A stretch of 64,000 bases of DNA from UBA6168 sp964573725 (GTDB taxonomy: Bacteria > Bacteroidota > Bacteroidia > Chitinophagales > Saprospiraceae), in the NCBI GenBank assembly GCA_964573725.1, contig CAZNLJ010000003.1, positions 62,001-126,000 on the forward strand. Reading direction: 5' to 3'. The position numbers were made by a program, and so were the translations under genes. Under the pieces are notes generated by a model, which did no database searches, was not told the DNA's origin, and saw only the letters and a program-made list of their open reading frames with translations. This document shows, piece by piece, positions 44,848 to 54,900 of this stretch (within the stretch, counting starts at the first letter, position 1; each line of letters opens with the position of its first letter).

Positions 44848-45702
44848 ATGGAACATATCTTGGTACCCACGGACTTTTCCACTTGTGCCGGTTATGCGGA
44901 GTTGGCCGCCATCGCCATTGCACAAAAAACCGGGGCGAAGGTCTCCTTCCTCCACGGGATAACCCTGAAATCCGGCAGGGCTGCGGACGCTTCCATTTCC
45001 TTGGGCCGCTGGTCCGGTCGGCCCGCCGGGGGCGACACCCCGAACCGACACGCGGCGGAGGCTGCCTTGTCCGCACGGGTCGCCGCAGCCGAACGGTCGG
45101 GTGTACAGGCTACCGGTAAGATCGTTGCGATGGGAGGTGCACAAGGATTGGCGGCCGTTGTTTTCCAGGAGCCGGATATCGACCTGATCATCATGGGTAG
45201 CCATGGCCACCAATCCGGAAGCCGGTCCACACCGGGCCCCAATACCGCCAAGGTCATGCGCCAGGCCAAGATCCCGGTATTGGTCATGAACAAGGAATTC
45301 AACGGACGTTTTTGCATGGATACGGTGGTGTTCGCCACCGGACTCGAACAGGATACCCACCGGGCTTTCGAAAAACTGCTCCGGTTCTCCCGGGACATCG
45401 GCACCCATCAGCTCCACTTCCTGGAGGTCAATACCCCGTCCAATTTCAAACCCTCCGGGGCCATCGATGAGGAGATGCATTCCTACCTGAGCCAACACAG
45501 CAGTACGCCCGCCATCAAATGCAGTATCTACAACCATTACAACGTGGAGACAGGCATCATCGAATACGCGCGGCAAAGCGGTGCTCAAATCATCGCCTTG
45601 TCCAACCATGGAAGGACGGATTTGTCCGGTCTTTTCATCGCCAGCATACCGGAGAACATCATCAAGTTCGCCACACAGCCGGTACTCAGTATCGGTGTCT
45701 GA
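44848..45702 (+). CDS. Universal stress protein, two tandem domains
   Basis: The 284-aa protein comprises two USP folds. Domain 1 starts MEHILVPTDFSTCAGYAELAAIAIA and ends DLIIMGSHGHQSGS...AKIPVLVMN, with a G-x2-G type nucleotide loop. Domain 2 ends AQIIALSNHGRTDLSGLF...TQPVLSIGV. A USP supports survival during energy or oxygen limitation. The TTG-started extension to 44821 is rejected in favour of the ATG at 44848, which gives the canonical N-terminus. It lies 119 bp after the rhodanese gene, in an AT-rich gap that may carry its own promoter. A second USP gene follows after 26 bp. Confidence 0.9.
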   Translation: MEHILVPTDFSTCAGYAELAAIAIAQKTGAKVSFLHGITLKSGRAADASISLGRWSGRPAGGDTPNRHAAEAALSARVAAAERSGVQATGKIVAMGGAQGLAAVVFQEPDIDLIIMGSHGHQSGSRSTPGPNTAKVMRQAKIPVLVMNKEFNGRFCMDTVVFATGLEQDTHRAFEKLLRFSRDIGTHQLHFLEVNTPSNFKPSGAIDEEMHSYLSQHSSTPAIKCSIYNHYNVETGIIEYARQSGAQIIALSNHGRTDLSGLFIASIPENIIKFATQPVLSIGV

Positions 45703-45728
45703 AGCCATCCGCCCTAAAAACAGCCTGT

Positions 45729-46637
45729 ATGATCGAAACTTTCAAAGACATCGGCGTGGTCCTTTCCCTGGATGGGACGGACGGTCCGCTCCTCCGTTCC
45801 GTCGCTTCGCTCCCTGCCGTCCGTCTCAGGGCGGGACGCGTACATCTGTTTCATGTCATCCCGACCATGGCCTTGTCCGGCCATGTGCAGGAAATGGTCC
45901 ACGCCCTGCCTTCCCCCCATTTCGGACTGGAATCCGAGCTGGAAAGCACGCTCTTGGCGGAATGGGAACAAATCCACCCCGACATCGGCAGGCAGGGCGG
46001 CCGTGTTTCCGCAACGGTGCGGGAAGGCCATCCCCTGCAGACCCTGCTGCAGCTGTGCGAGAATCGATCGGTGGACCTGCTGGTGATGGCCACCCGACCC
46101 GGTGACCCGGGCAGCGGGCTGATGGCAAAAAGATTGGCGCGCCATACCAAACACGCGCTGCTGTTCCTGCCGACGGGCATGCAGCGGCTGGAAATGGACA
46201 GCCCGGTCGTGCCGTTCGATTTTTCCGACCATTCCATCCGGGCCGTCCGGACGATGATACGCCTGCTGGATGATTCCGGTCAAGGCACCCAGTCCGTCCG
46301 GGTCCTGCATATCGTCGACTACCCGCCGACCAAGTCCTACCTGACCCGTCATTACGGCCTGTTGACCGCCGATTGGGAGGAACGGCTCGCCCACCGCTTC
46401 CGGACGGATGTCGCCAAGGCCGGCATCAATCCGGACCGGCTGGAATTCCAGGCCGTCAAGAACGACCGATTCGATGTCGCCGGTACCCTCCGGGAGGTCC
46501 TGCAAACGACCAAATCCACATTTGTCTGCCTGGGGGCCCTGGGCCATAGCTCCCTGGAACACTTGTTTCTCGGCAGTGTGACGGAAGCCCTGGTCGGCGA
46601 CCCCCTCGACCTGCCGGTCCTGCTGGTGCGCAACTGA
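45729..46637 (+). CDS. Universal stress protein, two tandem domains
   Basis: 302 aa with the same two-domain length as its neighbour. Domain 1 (RVHLFHVIPTM, VDLLVMATRPGDPGSGLMAKRLARHTKHALLFLP) and domain 2 (SPVVPFDFSDHSIRAVRTMIRLL, STFVCLGALGHSSLEHLFLGSVTEALVGD...LPVLLVRN) are divergent from the first protein. The second domain keeps the G-x-G-H-S loop. The frame starts earlier (45519), overlapping the first USP gene, but the ATG at 45729 gives the proper start. It is the last gene of the hsp20-rhodanese-usp-usp run, and no clear terminator is seen after it. Confidence 0.85.
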   Translation: MIETFKDIGVVLSLDGTDGPLLRSVASLPAVRLRAGRVHLFHVIPTMALSGHVQEMVHALPSPHFGLESELESTLLAEWEQIHPDIGRQGGRVSATVREGHPLQTLLQLCENRSVDLLVMATRPGDPGSGLMAKRLARHTKHALLFLPTGMQRLEMDSPVVPFDFSDHSIRAVRTMIRLLDDSGQGTQSVRVLHIVDYPPTKSYLTRHYGLLTADWEERLAHRFRTDVAKAGINPDRLEFQAVKNDRFDVAGTLREVLQTTKSTFVCLGALGHSSLEHLFLGSVTEALVGDPLDLPVLLVRN

Positions 46638-47515
46638 CCAATCATCCGCTCACCCATACCGCGCAAACGTCGAGGGAATCGCTCGGAAAGCCCTGTCACC
46701 AATCCCCCTTCCGGGAAATAAGGTGAATGGGACCATAGCCGGTCGACGGCCTGGTCTGCCCGGACTCCGGGACCGGCCTCGATGTGTCGACACCCTTGTC
46801 AGGTACGTTTGTTCCGGCAGGGTTTGCCTGTAATTTTCCTCCGATATACGCGCCGCAATGGCTATGGCATTGCGCAATGGTTACCCGATGTGCCATTTGT
46901 ATGCCTTGGATGTGTTTCCCTGGGGCAACCGACCCTGCTATGGGCATCCAGGAATCTGTATCGTTGGCTTCCCCACTTCCCCTGAAGTTTCCGATGTATC
47001 CCTTGCCTTCCTTTCACCACTGTGTAAAGACACCATACTTCCTCCCATCCCGCAAAATACTGCGGGCAGCGGTACTCGGGGAATTTCATCCGAGTCCGAC
47101 ATCCACCCCTTTCTTGTGTCGACCGACCCACTGTAGTCAAAAAATTTTAGGTGCAAGATGATTTTTATCAATCAAATGACTTGCGAATTAAAAATTCGCT
47201 GTATTTTTACTGGCAAAATGAAAGCTTCCATATCCATGCCTCAAAAAAGTTTCCACAGGGTACGGGCTGTCACCAGACGACCGGCGCTATGCGGAAATTC
47301 CTGTTCGCATATCCTTGCGCAAACTACATGCAAAAGCCGGGCAATCCGAAGCGGTCGACACCATCCGTGCGGCCAGGCGGACAAACACAACTTGCAATCC
47401 AGGAGCAAGCGGACCGGATGTAAACCCGGAGCGGCCTTCCATACCGAGGTATGGCTTGCAGAAAAAGCACGTCATCATCCAATCTTCATAGCTCACCGCA
47501 AAACTTGATCACCAT
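46638..47515. other. Gene-poor region before the GH5 gene
   Basis: 878 bp with no ORF that I can support as a protein. Composition shifts from GC-rich at the left to more AT-rich near 47130-47225. That AT-rich part holds a 17-bp palindrome (47183-47199) and TATTTTTA at 47202-47209, a near match to a -7 element. Open frames over 47150-47510 look peptide-like in more than one phase and may be remains of a broken gene, but no family can be named. Confidence 0.5.
47183..47199. promoter_or_regulatory. Short perfect palindrome
   Basis: GCGAATTAAAAATTCGC: 7-bp arms and a 3-bp centre, directly followed by TATTTTTA. It has the size of a dimeric-regulator operator, but it is 317 bp from the GH5 start, so the link is weak. 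Confidence 0.35.
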
Positions 47516-50248
47516 ATGAAAGCAACCAGACTCATTCCCCTTTTCATCCTCTTTCTGCTGGCAATAACCATTCGGGTAAACGGCCAGGATTTCCTAAGGA
47601 CACAAGGTCAGGCCATCGTCAAGGGCAGCGGCGACACCGTGCTGCTGCAAGGCATGGGCCTCGGCGGTTGGATGCTTCAGGAAGGATACATGCTGCAAAC
47701 GGCCGGTTTTGCGAATGCGCAATACCAGATCAAGGAAAAAATCGAGCAGTTGCTGGGCGTTCCCGATACCGAGGCGTTTTACGATGCCTGGTTGGCCAAC
47801 CATGTGCGCAAACCGGATATCGACTCCCTGAAGGCTTGGGGCTTCAACGCTGTCCGATTGCCGATGCACTACAATCTTTTCACCCTTCCTATTGAAAACG
47901 AACCCGTTGCAGGCCAAAATACCTGGTTGGACAAGGGATTCGAACTCACGGACAGCCTGGTCTCGTGGTGCAAGCAAAACGAAATGTACGTAATCCTGGA
48001 TTTGCATGCCGCTCCAGGCGGACAAGGCTACGACCAGGGTATTTCCGACTACAATCCCGCTTTCCCTTCGCTCTGGGAAAGCCCTGCCAACCGGGACAAA
48101 ACCGCTGCGCTCTGGAAAAAATTGGCCGAGCGGTACGCCGACGAGCCTTGGGTGGCGGGTTACGACCTTCTCAATGAACCCAATTGGGACCTGCCGGGAG
48201 GTACGCTGCTGAGGCAATTGTACCAAAGTATCACCGACAGCATCCGCACCGTGGACACCAACCATATCCTGTTCATCGAAGGGAACTGGTTTGCCAATGA
48301 TTTCACCGGCCTGACACCGCCCTGGGATGACAACTTGGTTTACAGTCCGCACAAATACTGGAGTACCAACGACCAGGCATCCATTCAGTGGGTACTCGAT
48401 ATTCGGGACACCTACGAGGTACCCTTGTTCCTGGGGGAAAGCGGAGAGAATTCCAACACCTGGTTCCGGGACGCGATCCATCTGCTGCAGGCGAACAAGA
48501 TCGGTTGGGCTTGGTGGCCCATGAAAAAGATAGCATCGATAGCAGGGCCGCTTTCCATTGAAAAAACACCTGGATATCAGGCACTATTGGATTACTGGAA
48601 CGGAACTGGCCCCGCACCTTCCGCTGCGGCGGCAAAGGCGACGCTCATGGACTTGACGAACAGACTCAAGATCGAAAACTGCCGTATTCAGCCGGATGTA
48701 ATCGATGCCATGTTCCGGCAAGTGGACTCGGATGCCACGGTTCCATACCGGACACAGTCGATTCCCGGTGTGGTCTATTCCACTGATTTCGACATGGGAG
48801 TGGCAGGCGCAGCTTATTCCGATACGGATTTGGCCAACTACCAGGTTTCCACCGGCACCTATACCGCCTGGAACCAAGGTTGGGCATACCGAAACGACGG
48901 TGTTGACATCGAAACCACAACGGACGATGTCAACTCCAACGGCTTCAACGTGGGCTGGTGTGCAAGCGGGGAATGGATGCAATACGACATTGCGGTGGCA
49001 ACCGATGCCGTCTATGATGTACAGGTCAGGGTCGCAGCGAACGGGAGTGATGGCAGGTTCCATTTCGCCGCAGGCAACGCCGATATCTCGTCCGTTGCCA
49101 TTGCCCCCAATACCGGTGGCTGGCAAAATTGGCAAACCGTCACCGTACCCGATGTCATTTTGGGCCCTGCCGACAAAAAGCTGCGCTTTCATGTGGACAA
49201 GGCCGGATTCAACCTCGGCAGTTTCAATTTTATCCAAAAAGGTTCGACGAATTCCCTTGCCACCGACTATCTCTCAGCCAGCACCATCGATGCCCATTCG
49301 GTGCAATTGAACCTGAACAAGCCCTTGGCCGGTCCTATTCCCGCCTCTCCTGCCGGTTTCCAAATCCATGTGAACGGCAATGCCATCCCGATTGCCGACG
49401 CTGTCCTGCATGCTGACAACCCTCGAATCATTACCTTCCCGGTGAACCATACTTTCAAATCGAGTGACGTCATCAAGATCTCCTACACCGGTTCGGATAT
49501 TTTTGCGCAGGACGGCACCATCCTGAATAATTTTGTACAGGAGGATGTGCGGAATACCATCGCCATCGTGCATCCGGTACCGGGCAGGGTGCAAGCGGAG
49601 GATTTCTTTTTCCAGTCCGGCATTTCGCTGGAAAACACCAGCGATGCGGGTGGCGGACAAAACATCGGCTACCTCGACGCGGGTGACTTCCTGGATTATT
49701 ATATCCAAGTCGCTCAAGCGGGCATTTACAACGTGACTTACCGCACCGCTGCCTTGAGCGAAAGCGGACAAGTAAGAATGCAGCTCATAGATGCCGACGG
49801 CCAAGCAACTACCCTGCACACGGTAAGTTTTCCCGCCACCGGTGGTTGGCAGACCTGGACTTCGACCAATACGACCGCTCCCCTTTTTGCCGGACAGCAC
49901 CACATTCGGGTGACTATCACCGAGCCGCTATTCAACATGAACTGGTTTGATTTCACCTTTTTGACTACTGCGGCGCAAGAACCTGCACCCTGGGAGGATT
50001 TGCGCGTGTATCCGAATCCGGGGCACTCAATCTTTACGTTTCAAGCCACGTTGACAGCACAACAGGATTTGGAAATGCGGGTCGTCGATATGTTGGGGCG
50101 CCCCATCATCTCCAAATCCCTGGAGCGTGTTTCCAGTTTACAGGAAACGTTGGATTTGAGCGCATTTCCGGCGGGCACCTATTTTGTCATCCTACAAGCT
50201 GGGAACGGGGACTTATTCACTGAAAAAATATTGAAATTGGGTAATTGA
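47516..50248 (+). CDS. Secreted GH5 glycoside hydrolase with two CBM6-like domains and type IX sorting domain
   Basis: 910 aa. The signal peptide ends at VNGQ. The GH5 catalytic barrel (about residues 25-365) has LKAWGFNAVRLPMHY, the acid/base Glu221 in YDLLNEPN and the nucleophile Glu308 in FLGESGEN. It hydrolyses beta-glucan-type chains; the exact substrate is not readable. Two CBM6-like carbohydrate-binding regions follow (about 415-570, with VEW-like NVGWCASGEWMQYD; and about 690-820, with NIGYLDAGDFLDYYI). An SwmB-like immunoglobulin domain lies between them (LSASTIDAHSVQLNLNKPL). The C-terminus has a type IX sorting domain (LRVYPNPGHSIFTF...FPAGTYFVILQ). It is monocistronic, with lower GC than its surroundings and gene-poor flanks, which suggests horizontal gain. 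Confidence 0.92.
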   Translation: MKATRLIPLFILFLLAITIRVNGQDFLRTQGQAIVKGSGDTVLLQGMGLGGWMLQEGYMLQTAGFANAQYQIKEKIEQLLGVPDTEAFYDAWLANHVRKPDIDSLKAWGFNAVRLPMHYNLFTLPIENEPVAGQNTWLDKGFELTDSLVSWCKQNEMYVILDLHAAPGGQGYDQGISDYNPAFPSLWESPANRDKTAALWKKLAERYADEPWVAGYDLLNEPNWDLPGGTLLRQLYQSITDSIRTVDTNHILFIEGNWFANDFTGLTPPWDDNLVYSPHKYWSTNDQASIQWVLDIRDTYEVPLFLGESGENSNTWFRDAIHLLQANKIGWAWWPMKKIASIAGPLSIEKTPGYQALLDYWNGTGPAPSAAAAKATLMDLTNRLKIENCRIQPDVIDAMFRQVDSDATVPYRTQSIPGVVYSTDFDMGVAGAAYSDTDLANYQVSTGTYTAWNQGWAYRNDGVDIETTTDDVNSNGFNVGWCASGEWMQYDIAVATDAVYDVQVRVAANGSDGRFHFAAGNADISSVAIAPNTGGWQNWQTVTVPDVILGPADKKLRFHVDKAGFNLGSFNFIQKGSTNSLATDYLSASTIDAHSVQLNLNKPLAGPIPASPAGFQIHVNGNAIPIADAVLHADNPRIITFPVNHTFKSSDVIKISYTGSDIFAQDGTILNNFVQEDVRNTIAIVHPVPGRVQAEDFFFQSGISLENTSDAGGGQNIGYLDAGDFLDYYIQVAQAGIYNVTYRTAALSESGQVRMQLIDADGQATTLHTVSFPATGGWQTWTSTNTTAPLFAGQHHIRVTITEPLFNMNWFDFTFLTTAAQEPAPWEDLRVYPNPGHSIFTFQATLTAQQDLEMRVVDMLGRPIISKSLERVSSLQETLDLSAFPAGTYFVILQAGNGDLFTEKILKLGN

Positions 50249-51323
50249 GCGTCCGTTCGGCCATCCGAACGAGCTCCTTGCCAGGATTGACAATCGACAG
50301 GAACATGGGATTCGGCCGAGTAATCGGGGGTGGCGAAATCAGCCGATGCCTCGGTCAAGGCCAGTACCCCATCCCGAGCGTCGGCGCTTTGCGGATCCGA
50401 CCTCTTCCCGGTCGGCCAGCCGTACGGGCATCCGTCGAAACGGGCAGAAAACGTGCACCAGGCCGGCGCGGGACCCTCGAGGCTATTTGCCTGTCGAATC
50501 GAACAGGCTACCATGGCGCAACCGGGATAGCTCGTTCCTTTGGCGGTCCGCCTATTGTCATCATCTATCGTTCAATAGGGACGGCCCTTGGACAGCTATC
50601 CGGCTGCGGGCGGTCGGCCATGCGTATTCGGCAAAACAAAAACCCGCTCCTTCCGCGTGCGCCGTCGGTAGTCAGCAACCCGGAGCAGGCCTTGGCCAGG
50701 CCAGACAGCGGGATTGGGGACGGCAAGCCCAGGGGATTTCATCGCCTGCTCTTGGACGAACCGGAAACCTCCTTTCATCCATGCTTGCCGGCGAGAAGAA
50801 GGCGGAGTCCGAACCGAATTATTATCCAGAATTACATGCAGCGAGGCGGCAACCCGTCACCCGGTTTACCGCTTTGGCCGCTTCAAATACCATCCTCACC
50901 ATTTCTGGCAAATCCCATGCGATAATCGTTTTGGCTTATCTTTCACACCCCAAAAAACCAAATCGAATATTTTGATGGCCAGGTCCGCATGATTGTATAA
51001 AAACGTAAGCCAGTCATACCCAAAGGTTCTTTATGGCGCTTCCCGCCATTTTTTCAGGACGGCCGGCGGTGCTTGGGCGCACCGCCGGCCGTCCTGAAAA
51101 AATTTTGGGCGCGGGGCTGCGCCCCGCGCGCTATTCGGGGCGGGGCGTAGCAAATCAGCGAGTTTAATGACTAAAAAAAATAGAATATCAATGTTTTGTA
51201 ATTGATTGTCTTGTCGGATGAAGGTGGGGAAGATGAGGGATATCGGGCAACAGATGAACAGCAGGAAACATACGGTCCGTTTTTTCGTCAAACCGATCAA
51301 TGACATAATCAAAACCCACCTTT
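50249..51323. other. Gene-poor region after the GH5 gene
   Basis: About 1.07 kb without a supportable gene. A 7-bp hairpin CGTTCGG/CCGAACG sits just after the GH5 stop (50254-50271), without a T tract. A 226-codon open frame (50245-50925) has the composition of non-coding DNA and no domain. The right end holds the large inverted repeats at 51049-51129 and then AT-rich DNA before the lipoprotein gene. Confidence 0.5.
51049..51129. repeat. Two adjacent perfect hairpins, REP-like element
   Basis: First hairpin: a 24-bp perfect stem (arms 51049-51072 and 51079-51102, 6-nt loop TTGGGC) that runs from TTTTTT through CAGGACGGCCGGCGG. Second hairpin: GCGCGGGGC/GCCCCGCGC (51109-51117 and 51121-51129) with a 3-nt loop. 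Further G-rich repeats follow to about 51147. The T and A tracts are inside the first stem, on the wrong sides for a normal terminator. It is probably an interspersed extragenic palindrome or a miniature mobile element. Confidence 0.7.
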
Positions 51324-51935
51324 ATGTGTATGAAAAGCTATGCGTCCGCCGGCAGAAAGGTCCTTTACATCGGGATGGCCATCGTATCGGCACTCCTCTT
51401 CCTCCCTTCCTGTCAACCTGAACTGCCTGCCTTGCAACAACCGGTGACCGTGGGAACCCGGGCTACCGGCGGTACGGTCGGCGCCACGGATGCGAAAACG
51501 GTTTCCGAGCAGGTGGCACACTTGTCCGAACAGATGCAGGTGGTGATCAATGCCCTGCAGATTGTACAGGAGGCTTACCTCAACACAGCCGGGAGCCAGT
51601 CGGCGGCGGACCAGACGACGGTCCTTGTGGATGAGCGTTACACCTTGGCCCTACGCACCCAGGGCCGCCGGTCGGTAAAGGAAATTCGGGTCAATCTCAT
51701 CGACCTGGATGACGACCTGCAGCACATGGAAATCCTTGTGGATGGTCCGGACAGAAACCTCCCGGGTTGTCGCATACCGGTGTTACCGGACCGGGCGCCG
51801 GTTGTCCTGTATGAGAACGGGCGGAGAATCGGGGAAGCGGACCGGTTGGAGCTCATCTTTTCCGACCGGCCGACGGTGCAGAAGGCCTTATCGGGAATGA
51901 TGCTGGCCATTCGGGCGGCCAGGGGCGAACTGTAA
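51324..51935 (+). CDS. Lipoprotein of unknown function, paralogue of the left-edge gene
   Basis: The 203-aa protein has a lipoprotein signal (VLYIGMAIVSALLFLPSC, the lipobox Cys about 30 residues in). A second ATG at 51330 is an equally likely start. The mature protein has a polar tether, a helical stretch with EQVAHLSEQMQVVINALQIVQ, then a beta-rich C-terminal domain. That domain shares the pattern VNLxD, PGxRIxVL, YxNG and LELxF with the lipoprotein at 3-524. No named family is recognised. It converges on the SprB-repeat gene with a 25-bp gap and follows the REP-like element. Confidence 0.75.
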   Translation: MCMKSYASAGRKVLYIGMAIVSALLFLPSCQPELPALQQPVTVGTRATGGTVGATDAKTVSEQVAHLSEQMQVVINALQIVQEAYLNTAGSQSAADQTTVLVDERYTLALRTQGRRSVKEIRVNLIDLDDDLQHMEILVDGPDRNLPGCRIPVLPDRAPVVLYENGRRIGEADRLELIFSDRPTVQKALSGMMLAIRAARGEL

Positions 51936-51960
51936 GAAACAAATCCGCCGGACCCCTCGT

Positions 51961-54900
51961 TCAGGGAATCACCACAAGGGAGGCGTGGCCAATCCTGCGG
52001 TTACCATCCCAGATATCCAGCTGATAATATCCGGCGGGCAGGTAAGGCACCTCCAACCCCCATTCCCCGAAGGCGGAGGCGGAGAGCGGCAGTCGGTGCA
52101 CCTGCCGGCCGAGCGCGTCCCGAAGGAGCACCTGCGGATTCCGCAACAGGTCGGAGACCTGCAAGCGGAAAGGTCCGCGACCGGGGTTGGGAAAAATCCG
52201 GACCGACGGTTGATTCATGGGATCCAACAGCCCAGTGACGGTTTCCACGGCCACCGATAGTGTCACGAGACAACCGTTGTCGTCCTGTACGCTCATCAGG
52301 TAGAGACCGGGGGTGAGACCGGTGATGGTGTCGTCGACGGGAAGCCCCTCCAACAGGAATTGGTAGGGCGGGACCCCACCCGCCGCGGCCGCATAAATCA
52401 GCCCGTCCGCTTGCCCGTTGGTAGCGGGCTCGGCCTGTAGTTGCAACAAAAGCGGAGGTGGTGCTGCGATACTTGCCATGGTATCCAACCCGCAACCGTT
52501 CCCATCGAATACCTGGAGGTGGTAATCGCCTGCCGATGCCCCGGTCAGGTCTTCGGAGAAGATCGTATCGTTCCAGACGAACAACAGGGGATGCAAACCA
52601 CCCGCCACATCCACCTGTACACCTCCATCCCGACCGTCGAAACATACGGCATCCGTCACGTCCAACGCGGTGAACTGCATCGGCTCCACCGTAGGAAACA
52701 GGTCGAAAGGGACGGAGACGACGGTACAGCCGAAAGCGTCGGTCACCGTAACCTGATAGTCACCGGCCGGCACTGCGAACAGGTCCTGGGTGGTGTTGCC
52801 GTTGCTCCAAACGTAGGCATAAGGCACTTTCCCACCCGATGCGGTGATATTCACCGCCGCATCCGGCACATCAATACAGGACGCCGGCAAGACCACGGCC
52901 GGAATCGCCGACACGGACAATGGTTCACCAGGTTCCGTCACCTGGACGGACAGCTCATCCTGACAGCCCAGGGTGTCCGTCAGCTTCAACGTATATGATC
53001 CGGCCGCCAGCGGCCCCAGGGTAGGCCCCGTACTGATGGTATCCGGAGACACCCCCGAAAACCAGACATATTGGTAAGGCGGCAACCCGCCGGAAACAAA
53101 CACCTCAATACTGCCGTCCGCACCGCCCTTGCAACTGACCGGCACCAAGCCGCCGGGAGCAAGGACGGCCTGCAGGGCGGGGACTTCGGAAACCAGCATC
53201 CACGGCGAGACGGCGGTACAGCCCCCTGCATCCGTGACGGTGACATTGTACGCGGCGGGTGCCAGGTAATCCTGACCGATCCGGTTGGTATCCAGCATGC
53301 CGACGATTCCGTTGCTCCAGATGAACTGGTAAGGCGCTTCCCCGCCCTGGATATCCACCTCCAGGCTACCGTCCGGATTGCCGGGGCAAACCAGGGAAAT
53401 GAAATTCCCATGGGTAGGCGTGGCTTTCACCGGGCTGAACTCACTGGGCACTTTGACGGAAGGAAGCACTTGTGTACAACCGGCCGCATCCGTGATGGTA
53501 AGCTGGTACTCACCGGGCTGGACCTGCTCCAGGCAAGCCACGCTTTCGCCATGGCTCCAAGAGAACGCATACGGCATGACACCGCCGGAGACCTCCACAC
53601 AAACGGAATCCACCGTAACGGCCACGCAACCGGGCGGGGTGACGAGGTCGAGCACCGACGCAATCGGGTCGGGAGACACCACTTGCAGCGATTCCGTCAC
53701 CAGCATGCAACCCAGTTGGTCCGTGACGGTCAGCGAATAGGATCCGGCCGCCAGCTCCGCATTATCCTCCGTCTGCTTCCCGTCGGACCAAAGGAACTCG
53801 TAGGGCGCAGCGCCACCTGTTACGGAGATGTCTATGCGCCCCTCCTCCCCGCCGAAGCAAGCGATACTTTCGATATTTTCCACCTGGACTCCCAGGGCGT
53901 CCGGCTGCGGCAGGATAATATCTGAGACGACCGCTTCACAGCCGTCCTTGTCCGTCACCGTCACGGCATAATTGCCGGCGGCAAGCCCACTGTTCAAGAA
54001 AGTGCTCGCATTGTTGTTCCACAGGACCTCATAAGGCGCTGCCCCACCGGAGGGGGTCAGCACCAACTGTCCATTGAATTGCCCGAAACAGGTCGGCGGG
54101 AAAGCCTCCAGGTTCAGCTCGATGGGTTGGTTCAGCGGAATGGTTCCTTGTATTTCCAGCACGCAGCCCAGGGCATCCGTCACCATCAAGGCGTAATCCC
54201 CGGCCGCTTGTCCGGAAATGGCCGCCGTCGTATCCCCGGTGCTCCAAAGGAAATCATAAGGGGCCAGGCCGCCGGACAGTTGTTGAATGGAAAGGGTTCC
54301 GTCGTTGATGCCGACACAAGCCGGAGAAGCCGCCTGCAGGACGACCGACAGGGCATCCTGGCCGATCACCTGAAAAATGTCGGAGAATCCCTGACAGCCG
54401 TTTTGGTCGGTAGCTTGCAGCTGAAAGACACCGGGGCCCAGGTCGGAAAGGTCTTCCGTAGGCGTAGGAACGCCGTTCCAAAGGTAGGCCAACCCACCGT
54501 TTCCACCGGTGACGGTGGTGAGGATCCGACCGTTGTCGATCCCATTGCAATCCGGATGAAGGATCGTATCCAGGGAAACGAGGATAGGCATCGGTTCCGG
54601 CAACAGGAAAGCCTCGGAATGAACACATCCCTGTCGATCCGTCACGGTGACCAGGTAATTACCGCCGGCGAGATTGGTTAGGATGTTTCCGGCGGCACCG
54701 TTGGACCAACTGTAACCGTAGGGCGGGGTCCCTCCTGCAATTTCGACGGAAAGGGAGCCGTCCGAGAGTCCTGCACAGCTTGGTTGGACCAGGGTGGAAA
54801 TGTCGGCGGACAGCGGAAGGGGCGCGGAGACGACCAGCGGGAACAGGACGACCTGGCAATTCCGGGCATCTGTGATGGTCACACCGTAGGTACCCGGCAT

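Noticed and set aside
50245..50925. 226-codon ORF after the GH5 gene
   Set aside because: Starts with TTG inside the GH5 stop region, has no recognisable motif, and its composition resembles the other shadow frames.
51049..51102. Classical bidirectional terminator
   Set aside because: The A and T tracts lie within the stem and in reversed order (T first, A last), so neither strand gives a stem followed by a T run.
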